Source: an uncultured Veillonellaceae bacterium (GTDB taxonomy: Bacteria > Bacillota > Negativicutes > Selenomonadales > Selenomonadaceae). Taken from it: a stretch of DNA of 35,982 bases. The stretch is taken from positions 1 to 35,982 of the forward strand of contig OMZT01000095.1 in assembly GCA_900315615.1 (NCBI GenBank), read 5' to 3'. The translations under genes were made by a program, and so were the position numbers. The notes below the pieces were generated by a model. It did no database searches, had not been told where the DNA came from, and saw only the letters and a program-made list of their open reading frames with translations. Shown here one piece after another: positions 8,548-15,930 of this stretch (position 1 is its first letter; each line of letters starts with the position of its first letter).

Positions 8548-10497
8548 TCAGATGGAATTCCTTGACTGATGGAACCTGTAAGTACCTATTCCCAAACCTC
8601 TAGGAGCATCTTCCTTTATTATTTTAAAGTCATCATCAGAGAAACCATCTTCTCCGGCAGATATGCGATCAAGTGCACGTCTATATATCGATGTCAGCTT
8701 CGCAGCATATTCTGGTGTATAGTCCTTTGCCTCTATTCGATATGAGGCTACGCCGCTGAATTTTTCTAGATAAGGATACAGGCACATGTCATTAGCAAAT
8801 AGGATATGATTCCTCCCATACTGATCCATCCTGAGGCTGTGTTTTTCTCCAGCCTCGTCGAGTAGAGCATAGTGGCGATTATTGAATTCAGGATTAGACA
8901 TTGGATCGTATCCGCCAAGTGACATTTCTGCAAGGTTGTGATCAATAATCATGGATTCATATGATCCGTGTACTACGACCTCGATAGGCATCTTGGATTT
9001 TTCAACGATTTCACGCAGCTGCTCATATGAGAGCTCATATGATGATACAGCCATGCAGCACCCGTTCTTCATAAGGAACTCAGCGGAGATGTGATTGAAT
9101 GTGTTGAAACCATAATCCGCCTGTATAGGGAAATCCGTGCACTTAGATACCATATCCAGCATACCAAGACTGTTTACCAATACGCCATCTGCATGTTCAG
9201 GTGCATACTGGAGCGTATGCATGAGCTGCTCCATTTCGCTGAACTCTCTGCGGGTAGCTGTGCGTGGGGTAGAGACGAGCACTTTCTTTCCAAGTGAATG
9301 TGCCTTAGCTATTACATCCTGTATATCCGCTACGCTTACAGGCCTTTCCGGGCGCCATACTTCACCACCTATATATACGACATCTGCACCGGCATCGAGA
9401 ACGGCTAATGCTTCGGTTTTACTGCTTACACGAACTGATAATCTCGGAGTAGACGCAAAATCACATGATATGTTTTTTTTCTGCCTCAGTATCTCTTCTT
9501 GGAATCCTGCCTCTTTTACAGCAGAACTGAAGAATCTCGGTTCTCTTTTTCCAGAAAATCCGATAGCTGTCCTGTCAGGTTTGCCCAGTGCGAATGATGT
9601 GGTGAAGTCACGTGCGCGATTATCATACAATGCTTTCCAATCTGTATCATCAGTTTGCCATGCTGCTGGATCATGCATATAGGAGTCAATAGCTTTCCTA
9701 TATACGGATACTATACGCTTGATGAATGGGGCAGGGCGCATACGACCCTCAATCTTGAATGAGCGGACTCCTGCCTGTATCAACTCTGGCAGATTCCTAT
9801 ACATGCACATGTCCTTTATGGCAAGCTTATATGGATTAGTGTCATCGAGTATCTCACCCGTATTGTCATCGATAAGCTTGTAAGGCCAGCGGCATGGCTT
9901 AAGGCAGCGCCCACGGTTGCCGCTTTGCCCGAATAGTACTCCAGAGTGTATGCACTGTCCGCTTTCAGAGATACAGATATCTCCATGTACAAAATATTCT
10001 ACTTCTATACCAGTATCCGCTTTGAAGAGCGCAAGCTCATCTAACGTCATTTCACGACTTGTAACAACACGTGTAATCCCATATTCCTGCAATTTGCGTA
10101 TGGTTGCAGTATTGTGCGTGTTCATCATGACCGATGCGTGCATAGGGATTTTTATATTCATCTCATTAACAAGCTTTATCACTGCAAGGTCCTGGACTAA
10201 TATGGCATCCGGTCTAATCTCATTCAGATAGCTAAGATATTCCTTTAGTGCGGGGAGCTCTTCATCACTGATAAGATTGTTTATCGTGACATAAAGCTTG
10301 ACGCCATGTGCATGCGTATAATCTATGGCTTTTTTCAGCATTTCATCAGAAAAATTCATGTCGCCTTCGTGCATACGCATATTAAAATGACGCCCGCCAA
10401 GATATACGGCATCAGCGCCAGCTTCAACTGCAGTTTCCAGCACATCCCAATTACCGGCAGGCGCCAGAAGCTCTACTGATTTTTTTGTAAGTAGCAT
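8548..10497 (-). CDS. U32 family (RlhA/TrhP/UbiU-like) protein with two tandem U32 domains
   Basis: Listed as peptidase U32, but characterised relatives are iron-sulfur proteins that hydroxylate RNA bases (RlhA, TrhP) or the ubiquinone ring (UbiU/UbiV). The product has 649 aa. Domain 1 (about 7-270) begins with the family signature ELLAPAGNWDVLETAVEAGA. It carries C175, C182, C198 (plus C202) and C231, good candidates for the 4Fe-4S ligands, in the context HGD-C...SG-C...NRGRC. Domain 2 (about 350-630) repeats the layout (DAGADVVYIGGE, VVVHGSYES, NDMCLYP, YRIEAKDYTP) but lacks the first three cysteines. Its closest role in a Firmicute is probably tRNA 5-hydroxyuridine synthesis, which is an inference. 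It is first in a unit with the aminotransferase. Confidence 0.9.
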   Translation of the reverse strand: MLLTKKSVELLAPAGNWDVLETAVEAGADAVYLGGRHFNMRMHEGDMNFSDEMLKKAIDYTHAHGVKLYVTINNLISDEELPALKEYLSYLNEIRPDAILVQDLAVIKLVNEMNIKIPMHASVMMNTHNTATIRKLQEYGITRVVTSREMTLDELALFKADTGIEVEYFVHGDICISESGQCIHSGVLFGQSGNRGRCLKPCRWPYKLIDDNTGEILDDTNPYKLAIKDMCMYRNLPELIQAGVRSFKIEGRMRPAPFIKRIVSVYRKAIDSYMHDPAAWQTDDTDWKALYDNRARDFTTSFALGKPDRTAIGFSGKREPRFFSSAVKEAGFQEEILRQKKNISCDFASTPRLSVRVSSKTEALAVLDAGADVVYIGGEVWRPERPVSVADIQDVIAKAHSLGKKVLVSTPRTATRREFSEMEQLMHTLQYAPEHADGVLVNSLGMLDMVSKCTDFPIQADYGFNTFNHISAEFLMKNGCCMAVSSYELSYEQLREIVEKSKMPIEVVVHGSYESMIIDHNLAEMSLGGYDPMSNPEFNNRHYALLDEAGEKHSLRMDQYGRNHILFANDMCLYPYLEKFSGVASYRIEAKDYTPEYAAKLTSIYRRALDRISAGEDGFSDDDFKIIKEDAPRGLGIGTYRFHQSRNSI

Positions 10498-10533
10498 ATA
10501 ATTCGTCCTCTCATGTGATAAATTCCAAGCTCC

Positions 10534-10562
10534 ATTATATCATCAATACTGGATTTATACAA
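10534..10562 (-). promoter_or_regulatory. Promoter of the U32-aminotransferase unit
   Basis: Minus strand: TTGTAT (10557-10562), a 17-base spacer, then a consensus TATAAT (10534-10539), 36 bases before the U32 start. It begins five bases after the stop of the methyltransferase gene, with no terminator between them. Confidence 0.72.
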
Positions 10563-10566
10563 AAAG

Positions 10567-11457
10567 TTATTCCGAGCCATGATCCAAGATAGCAAGCAGC
10601 TCATCCGCATAATCATTCATTTCGTGGTTTTGGGCAGATGATATCAAGATAGGAATGACTGCATCTTTATGAAACAATGATTCACGAATGAAGTCCGCTA
10701 AGTATTCAGGGAATATGTGATTCTTATTGCAAAGCTCCCATAAAGCATCAAGATTTCCGTTGCGATCGATGCCATATTCAATGCGTCGCAAAAAGCGGGC
10801 AAGTGTCATCCGGATATCTGTAGTATACATGCTTTTTAGGTTCATGACAGCTGATGAGAGGCGCTGTGCCTTTATGATCCATACGGGGACAGCAAGGTCA
10901 TTGCTTTGATTGGCGAAGCCATCATTTGCCCAGTGAAGAACGTCGGATTTATCGTCTGCACCAGATGGTAGAAAATGTATTTCCTTATAAAGTGCATCGT
11001 TCAGCAAATTAACGATATCCTGTTTTGCATAAAAACGCGTATCTGATGAAAATTGTCCATTTCGAATATTTTCTAGTACACCATGATAACGTATGTTATG
11101 AAATAACGTGATGAGGAATCCAGCAGGTTTTAAAAGACGATTGATATGTAATAGCGTTTGCCATGCGATATATGCATGATCCAGCACGTCCGGTGCAATG
11201 ATTATATCATATGCTTGATTGTTCAAAGTGAGCTTTTGTGTCTGTATGTCAGCTATATACCATTTTATATTGTAACCCTTGATATCGTATAGGTCTTCTA
11301 TACCCTCAAAAGGTGTAACAACATCAAAGTTTGCTTTGGGGCACAGGCTGACCAAATCCCTGAGCATTGCTGCACCGTTCAATACGAGTATATGGCAGGC
11401 GTTCTTTGATGGAATCATATAATGTAGCATGTCAGTAAAACTATTGTGCTTATACAT
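10567..11457 (-). CDS. Class I SAM-dependent methyltransferase-like protein
   Basis: 296 aa. Residues 20-165 resemble a class I methyltransferase fold. HILVLNGA occupies the motif I position without the usual GxGxG, YDIIIAPDVLDH (about 83-94) is the motif IV region, and INRLLKPAGFLITLFHN (about 104-120) is a typical post-IV strand. Residues 165-296 are helical and unassigned. Motif I is weak, so SAM binding is not certain. The gene is the last of four, eight bases after the glycosyltransferase stop. The ATG follows GAGG at six bases. By context it may methylate the glycan or protein that the glycosyltransferase acts on. That is inference. Confidence 0.72.
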   Translation of the reverse strand: MYKHNSFTDMLHYMIPSKNACHILVLNGAAMLRDLVSLCPKANFDVVTPFEGIEDLYDIKGYNIKWYIADIQTQKLTLNNQAYDIIIAPDVLDHAYIAWQTLLHINRLLKPAGFLITLFHNIRYHGVLENIRNGQFSSDTRFYAKQDIVNLLNDALYKEIHFLPSGADDKSDVLHWANDGFANQSNDLAVPVWIIKAQRLSSAVMNLKSMYTTDIRMTLARFLRRIEYGIDRNGNLDALWELCNKNHIFPEYLADFIRESLFHKDAVIPILISSAQNHEMNDYADELLAILDHGSE

Positions 11458-11465
11458 CCTTTACC

Positions 11466-12836
11466 TCACTTGAAATAAGTCATGGCCTTGTATATGCCAC
11501 TGAGAAATGACGAGCAATACGTATCCATATCTGTCAGTGATGATTGCAGGACATGTGCTCTTAGTGTCCTATGATATCTTGAAAGTTTGCTGGTATCTTT
11601 GGCAAGTGTCATGGCCTTTGAAATATATTCGTCGGTATTATGGGCAATGAGCTCAGGTAATCCGGCGGATTTAAGGATACTGGCACTGAAACGCGCTCCA
11701 TATCTGCTCCCAGCCAGCGTGATGACAGGTACTCCCATGATGAGAGCTTCTGCTGTAGATGCACCGCCTGTATATGGGAAGGTATCGAGTACGATATCTA
11801 TATTATGGTAATTGCTGAGATAATGATATGCTCCATCTAATAGCTTGAGCCTATTCATGGGGAACCCGAGACGTTGTAGCCTGTCACTGAGAAATGTGGT
11901 ACGTCCGGTCATCGTATCCTGAAGTACGAGCTTAGATGATGGCATTTGTTCAAGCAGCTTCAGCCAGAGAGAAAGTACAGAGTCATTTAATTTCATGTAG
12001 TTTTGCATAGAGCCGAATATTACCCGCGATGATGCCGGATCTTCTGGGCATACGGTAAGGGGCTCTGAAGCAACCAGTAGTTCTTCTCGCGGCATATAGC
12101 AGAATGCATGTGGAAGCATGAGTAATTTTTCCGTGAAATGACAATCCTTGCTGATGGTGCCATCGTCTGATAAGGCTTCAGCGTTTGGAAGAAGCTCTTT
12201 ATCGGCAAGGACTAAATCTATTGCGGGGACAGCTGTCGTATCAAACCATCCTATAGCAGAGATCTGTAATGGAGCAGGGCGGAGTGAAGCAATTTGCAGA
12301 GTCATCCCACCAGCACTATGACCGCCCAGGTCTATAAGTACATCAAGATTATCGTTACGTATATTTTCTGCAGCAGCTGTTAGATCCATATCCGCAAGGC
12401 TGATTGTAGATATAGATGTGGGGATATCGATAAAGGAACACGACTTCATGCTATAGCAGAATACCTGCATGCCCTTTTTAGAAAGTCCGGTTATCAATGG
12501 CATATAGAAGCCATATGATGAACTTTCTTCAAAAGATGGAGCCAGGAAACCAATACGAAGATGTTTGATATGCGAATCTCTTTCATGTAGCGGACTACTT
12601 AGCGTGGAAGGGTACACATAGAGTTTTTCAGCCAACAGCATCTGCACGTACATGTCATCATCAGATATGCCATCGAGATAGTGAATACAGAACAGATAAT
12701 TAGAGAGATGCTCCCTCTGACTGCGGAGATATTTATCGTTCATCATCGCTTGCCAGTAAGCCCTGGCAGCGCCGGCAGCATCTCCCACATCATGATAGTG
12801 CGCTCCCTCTTTTTCAAGATCGCGCCAATCTTTCAA
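11466..12836 (-). CDS. GT41 (O-GlcNAc transferase/SPINDLY-like) glycosyltransferase
   Basis: 456 aa. The GT41 landmarks are LRIGFLAPSF (93-102), DLGGHSAGG (169-177), the RPAPLQISAIGW segment near 186, and a C-terminal nucleotide-sugar half with VIFGSMQNYMKL and DIVLDTFPYTGGAS...GVPVITL. Family members move a sugar, usually GlcNAc, from a UDP donor to Ser/Thr of proteins in the cytosol. Bacterial ones often glycosylate flagellin or adhesins. Only about one TPR-like unit precedes the catalytic part. In LRIGFLAPSFEESSS the usual DFxxH appears as SFEES, so the catalytic His seems absent. The start is TTG with AAAGGA eight bases upstream, overlapping the acyltransferase stop. Confidence 0.85.
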   Translation of the reverse strand: MKDWRDLEKEGAHYHDVGDAAGAARAYWQAMMNDKYLRSQREHLSNYLFCIHYLDGISDDDMYVQMLLAEKLYVYPSTLSSPLHERDSHIKHLRIGFLAPSFEESSSYGFYMPLITGLSKKGMQVFCYSMKSCSFIDIPTSISTISLADMDLTAAAENIRNDNLDVLIDLGGHSAGGMTLQIASLRPAPLQISAIGWFDTTAVPAIDLVLADKELLPNAEALSDDGTISKDCHFTEKLLMLPHAFCYMPREELLVASEPLTVCPEDPASSRVIFGSMQNYMKLNDSVLSLWLKLLEQMPSSKLVLQDTMTGRTTFLSDRLQRLGFPMNRLKLLDGAYHYLSNYHNIDIVLDTFPYTGGASTAEALIMGVPVITLAGSRYGARFSASILKSAGLPELIAHNTDEYISKAMTLAKDTSKLSRYHRTLRAHVLQSSLTDMDTYCSSFLSGIYKAMTYFK

Positions 12837-12842
12837 ATCGTG

Positions 12843-14012
12843 TCATCCTTTCTGTACTGATTTATTCTTCGGATACACTCCTATAGTAAGCTCATTGATC
12901 AGTGGTATGATATTGCCCAGCTGGCGCACCAATACTCCTGCCGTGACCGCGATTCCTGCAGTCACGACATAGAAAACAATGGCTATAGGTGCAGTCATAA
13001 TCTTGCCTGTTTGAGCGAGGAAATATGCTAGATAAGTAATAGCTAAAGGATGTGCCAAGTATGCGAAGTAAGAGTGCTTGCCCAGTATATGCAAAAGCGT
13101 ATTCAATTTTTCTGGATATTTCTGGTACGTGAATATATTAAAGAAGAATATACTCGCCATGATCGTATATAATATACCAGCTGGTGAAAGCTGATGAGCG
13201 GTATTTATAGCTTCTAATGCTGTGTAGCCCGTATTGAAGATTAGATGATAATAGAAGCCTAGCAAGGAAACAAGGGATACCCAGAATAATATCGTAATCG
13301 TATTCCTGAATCTTTGCATGATATCCTTGAAGGAATCCATATGCCATGCAAGCCATCCACCAAGTACAAAGATAAACACATAATGCATTACCCAGTAATT
13401 GAGCCTATACATGAATACCGCACGGAGCAGGGGATCAGTAAGGCTATACACCCACGTGTTGAAAGATACCGAAAAGCTTGACCAGTAATCAAATATGATT
13501 TGTATGATGAGAAGGATGGCAAGGCCTTTCAATCCTATGCGTCGAACCATGTAGACCCATAAAGGCATTAGTATATAGAACCATATCAATATAACAAGGA
13601 AGTATAGCTGATACTTTGCATTACCAAAGAGGAGCAGGCTACCCAAGGAAGCAATCCCGGGGAAACCGACCTGATAGAATATCCCATCGTGTGCAAGATA
13701 CAAGACAGACCATACGATATATGGGATGATGACTGTCTTAGCCCTTCGTTTCATAAACGAACCATATTTAAGGGGTTTCTCAGGATCCATATTATAAAAA
13801 AGTCCGAATGCGGATATAAAGAAGAATATTGGTACTGAGAATCTTGAGGCAACCTCAAAAAGCGCAATAAGATGGATATTAGCTGAAGTATTCATGAGAT
13901 ACTGGGAGCCAACATGTATAGCTATAACACCCAGCATAGATATTCCGCGTATATATTCTATTGCTGGAAGGCGCGGTTTACTTTTTTTTATAACTAATGA
14001 ATTCGTATCCAA
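12843..14012 (-). CDS. Acyltransferase 3 family membrane protein
   Basis: 389 aa with about ten hydrophobic helices. The N-terminal IEYIRGISMLGVIAIHVGSQ (about 18-37) holds the Arg and the His expected of Acyltransferase 3 (OafA/WecH-type) enzymes, which O-acetylate sugars of surface glycans at the inner membrane. The only usable start is TTG at 14012, because an in-frame TGA lies three codons upstream and the next ATG would cut off the conserved first helix. The ribosome site (AAAAGGA) is rather far, about 12 bases. It is second in the SIMPL-acyltransferase-GT41-methyltransferase unit, 17 bases after the SIMPL stop. The acetyl acceptor is unknown. Confidence 0.88.
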   Translation of the reverse strand: MDTNSLVIKKSKPRLPAIEYIRGISMLGVIAIHVGSQYLMNTSANIHLIALFEVASRFSVPIFFFISAFGLFYNMDPEKPLKYGSFMKRRAKTVIIPYIVWSVLYLAHDGIFYQVGFPGIASLGSLLLFGNAKYQLYFLVILIWFYILMPLWVYMVRRIGLKGLAILLIIQIIFDYWSSFSVSFNTWVYSLTDPLLRAVFMYRLNYWVMHYVFIFVLGGWLAWHMDSFKDIMQRFRNTITILFWVSLVSLLGFYYHLIFNTGYTALEAINTAHQLSPAGILYTIMASIFFFNIFTYQKYPEKLNTLLHILGKHSYFAYLAHPLAITYLAYFLAQTGKIMTAPIAIVFYVVTAGIAVTAGVLVRQLGNIIPLINELTIGVYPKNKSVQKG

Positions 14013-14029
14013 AATAAATCAAAATCCTT

Positions 14030-14746
14030 TTAATTGCCAAGTAAAAAATCTATATGTACATCTGCAGAGAGATCGATAGTTCCCGGTGAGACAGGTGTAG
14101 AGTCATTGACGGTGTCAACCTTTGCAAGCATTATCCTGCTGTATGCACGAGGCTGAAAGTCTGATGTATTCTCCGACACCGATTTTACACCTATGATCTT
14201 CAGACCGAGACCCTCAGCCATAATATTTGCCTTGCTGCGTGCATCGGCAACGGCATAAGATAAAGCCTGGCTGCGTAAAGAAGAAGTATCTTTTACGGAA
14301 AATGAGAGCGAACGTATCTCATTGGCACCGGCTTTGAGGGCGGTATCTATGACCTTGCCCGTTTGATCTATATCATTTATTGTGATTACTACATTATTGT
14401 CTACTGTATATCCTTTTATCTCGTTACGACGATTTTCGCGCTCATCATATATTGGCCTGAAGGAATAATCCTCAGTGCGAATGTTCTTTTCAAAAATGCC
14501 AAGCTTCATTATTGAAGCCTTTACAGCAGAGGCTGCAGCGGCATTCTTCAACTGTGCCTTTTGAGCATCATTGGCATAGGTTGTTACACCAATTACGATT
14601 TTTGCGGTATCTGGTGTGGCAGTGACCTTTCCCGTGCCATTTACAGACATGACAGACTCTGCAGCTTCCGCATTTTGTACCGGGAACATAAGCACAGCCG
14701 CAGCAGTGATGCATATCGCCATACATAATTTCACGAATTTATTCAT
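14030..14746 (-). CDS. SIMPL domain (DUF541) secreted protein
   Basis: 238 aa. A clear signal peptide (about 1-28, ending NAEA) precedes one SIMPL domain filling the rest. Typical features are SVNGTGKVTATPDTAKI near the start, IRTEDYSFRPIY near 92, and the repeated ALKAGAN/ALSYAVADARSKAN segments. The family includes periplasmic proteins linked to oxidative-stress defence and assembles into ring-like oligomers, but the biochemical role is unclear. The start has an ideal AAGGAGG. It heads the four-gene unit, with its own promoter at 14788-14816 divergent from the secreted protein gene at 14982. Confidence 0.93.
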   Translation of the reverse strand: MNKFVKLCMAICITAAAVLMFPVQNAEAAESVMSVNGTGKVTATPDTAKIVIGVTTYANDAQKAQLKNAAAASAVKASIMKLGIFEKNIRTEDYSFRPIYDERENRRNEIKGYTVDNNVVITINDIDQTGKVIDTALKAGANEIRSLSFSVKDTSSLRSQALSYAVADARSKANIMAEGLGLKIIGVKSVSENTSDFQPRAYSRIMLAKVDTVNDSTPVSPGTIDLSADVHIDFLLGN

Positions 14747-14787
14747 GATACATTTCCTCCTTCATGTATGCTGAAATACCTTCCTAT

Positions 14788-14816
14788 ATAATAGACTGAA
14801 TCCAATTGACTGTAAA
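14788..14816 (-). promoter_or_regulatory. Promoter of the SIMPL-acyltransferase-GT41-methyltransferase unit
   Basis: Minus strand: TTTACA (14811-14816), a 17-base spacer, then TATTAT (14788-14793), 42 bases upstream of the SIMPL start. Confidence 0.65.
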
Positions 14817-14916
14817 GCATAGGATGTATATTTTATCATACATTATCTTAAAGCATGAGAAGCTACACTTTTCAGCATAGATATTCAAAATGTGCCAGCT
14901 GGATTTGTCTAAACTA

Positions 14917-14945
14917 TTGAAGCCGGATGAAATAAAAAGTATAAT
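14917..14945 (+). promoter_or_regulatory. Promoter of the secreted protein gene at 14982
   Basis: TTGAAG (14917-14922), a 17-base spacer, then a consensus TATAAT (14940-14945), 36 bases before the start codon. Confidence 0.75.
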
Positions 14946-14981
14946 AAAAATAGAAAAATATGATGAAGGGGGTAACATGCC

Positions 14982-15692
14982 ATGGAAAAGTGGATAAATA
15001 TGTCATTAGATAGCAAGATTATTTTTTTCAAGATAATGCTATCGGTTTTCCTGCTGCTCGTTGTTGCAGGAAGCGGAATGGCAGCTTCAGCAGAGTATTA
15101 TACGCCGAGCTATGCTCTGAAGGAAGCAGGGACTGCACTTTCCGTAAAAGATGAGAAGGCATTTCATAGATTCGTCGATTGTGATAGCTTGATAAAAAAT
15201 GCCTATGATGATGGCTCACGTGAGCTTTCAGATAATATAGTTTTATTATCTGAAAGATATCCTGCCGATTGGTTTTTCAAACATGATACAGCATTCATGA
15301 AGAGCTATACAAAAGCTCATCGGAAAGATGCAATAGATATGGCCGGTAAGGTTATGGAGCTTTACTTTAAGGGAACACAGAAGCCAGCTGTTTTTGAAGA
15401 TAACCCAGCGGCATGGGTCGCCTCGGACCTAGATACGTATTTAAATGAAACTAGTGCAGAAATCGTTGCTGTGTCATTGATGGATGGTGGGGATAGGGCA
15501 TCTGCCACTATAAGGCTGCATGGTCATGGCACCTACGGATCTTTGCTTGATGGAGTGGAAGTTTCGCTGGAATTGAAGATCAGCTCAACTGGAATATGGC
15601 AAATAAATAGGATAACAAATCCACATGGACTGCTCTTGCCTGTCACAGATGCAGCAGAGAAGTATTGGAAGGTATCAGGCTGGGAGGATTGA
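14982..15692 (+). CDS. Secreted or membrane-anchored protein of unknown function
   Basis: 236 aa, family not recognised with certainty. A hydrophobic stretch at about residues 14-33 ending in GMAASA looks like a signal peptide or N-terminal anchor. The rest is a soluble domain. Its start, in which ALKEAGTALSVKDEKAFHRFVD leads into helices, and its end, SATIRLHG...VEVSLELKISSTGIWQINRI, recall the DUF2939-like class of small extracytoplasmic proteins. That resemblance is by eye only. The ATG at 14982 lies nine bases after AAGGGGG. The ATG five bases earlier is out of frame and closes at once. It has its own promoter and stands between the divergent SIMPL operon and the chemoreceptor. Confidence 0.85.
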   Translation: MEKWINMSLDSKIIFFKIMLSVFLLLVVAGSGMAASAEYYTPSYALKEAGTALSVKDEKAFHRFVDCDSLIKNAYDDGSRELSDNIVLLSERYPADWFFKHDTAFMKSYTKAHRKDAIDMAGKVMELYFKGTQKPAVFEDNPAAWVASDLDTYLNETSAEIVAVSLMDGGDRASATIRLHGHGTYGSLLDGVEVSLELKISSTGIWQINRITNPHGLLLPVTDAAEKYWKVSGWED

Positions 15693-15779
15693 ACCTATTG
15701 CTTGATGTTCATGTCCTAGCATAACGTAGGGTGCGTCTTGTATAGGATTTTGAGTCTTGTTTTATATTGAAAAAATTGT

Positions 15780-15808
15780 TTGGAATTGAATGGCATCTGT
15801 GATATAAT
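15780..15808 (+). promoter_or_regulatory. Promoter of the chemoreceptor gene
   Basis: TTGGAA (15780-15785), a 17-base spacer, then a consensus TATAAT (15803-15808). It leaves a leader of about 100 bases that contains a possible small ORF. Confidence 0.7.
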
Positions 15809-15864
15809 ATTCATGCGCTTTTGTATATGCAATTATGTGAATCGGTTAATGAGGGGGAGTTGCC

Positions 15865-15930
15865 GTGTTTATGCAACTGGACAGGTGGTTGATTCTATTC
15901 TGGGGGAATGAGTATGAATTGGTTCAATGA
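15865..15930 (+). CDS. Possible 21-residue upstream ORF overlapping the chemoreceptor start
   Basis: GTG start seven bases after a strong GAGGGGGAG (15851-15859), ending with TGA at 15928-15930 inside the chemoreceptor frame. The peptide would be rich in Trp, Leu and Phe. The only support is the ribosome site and the overlap. It may be a leader peptide that couples translation, or chance. Confidence 0.3.
   Translation: MFMQLDRWLILFWGNEYELVQ

Noticed and set aside
14784-14978. Small minus-strand open frame between the SIMPL gene and the secreted protein
   Set aside because: It overlaps two promoters, has no ribosome site, and its product is AT-driven low complexity.
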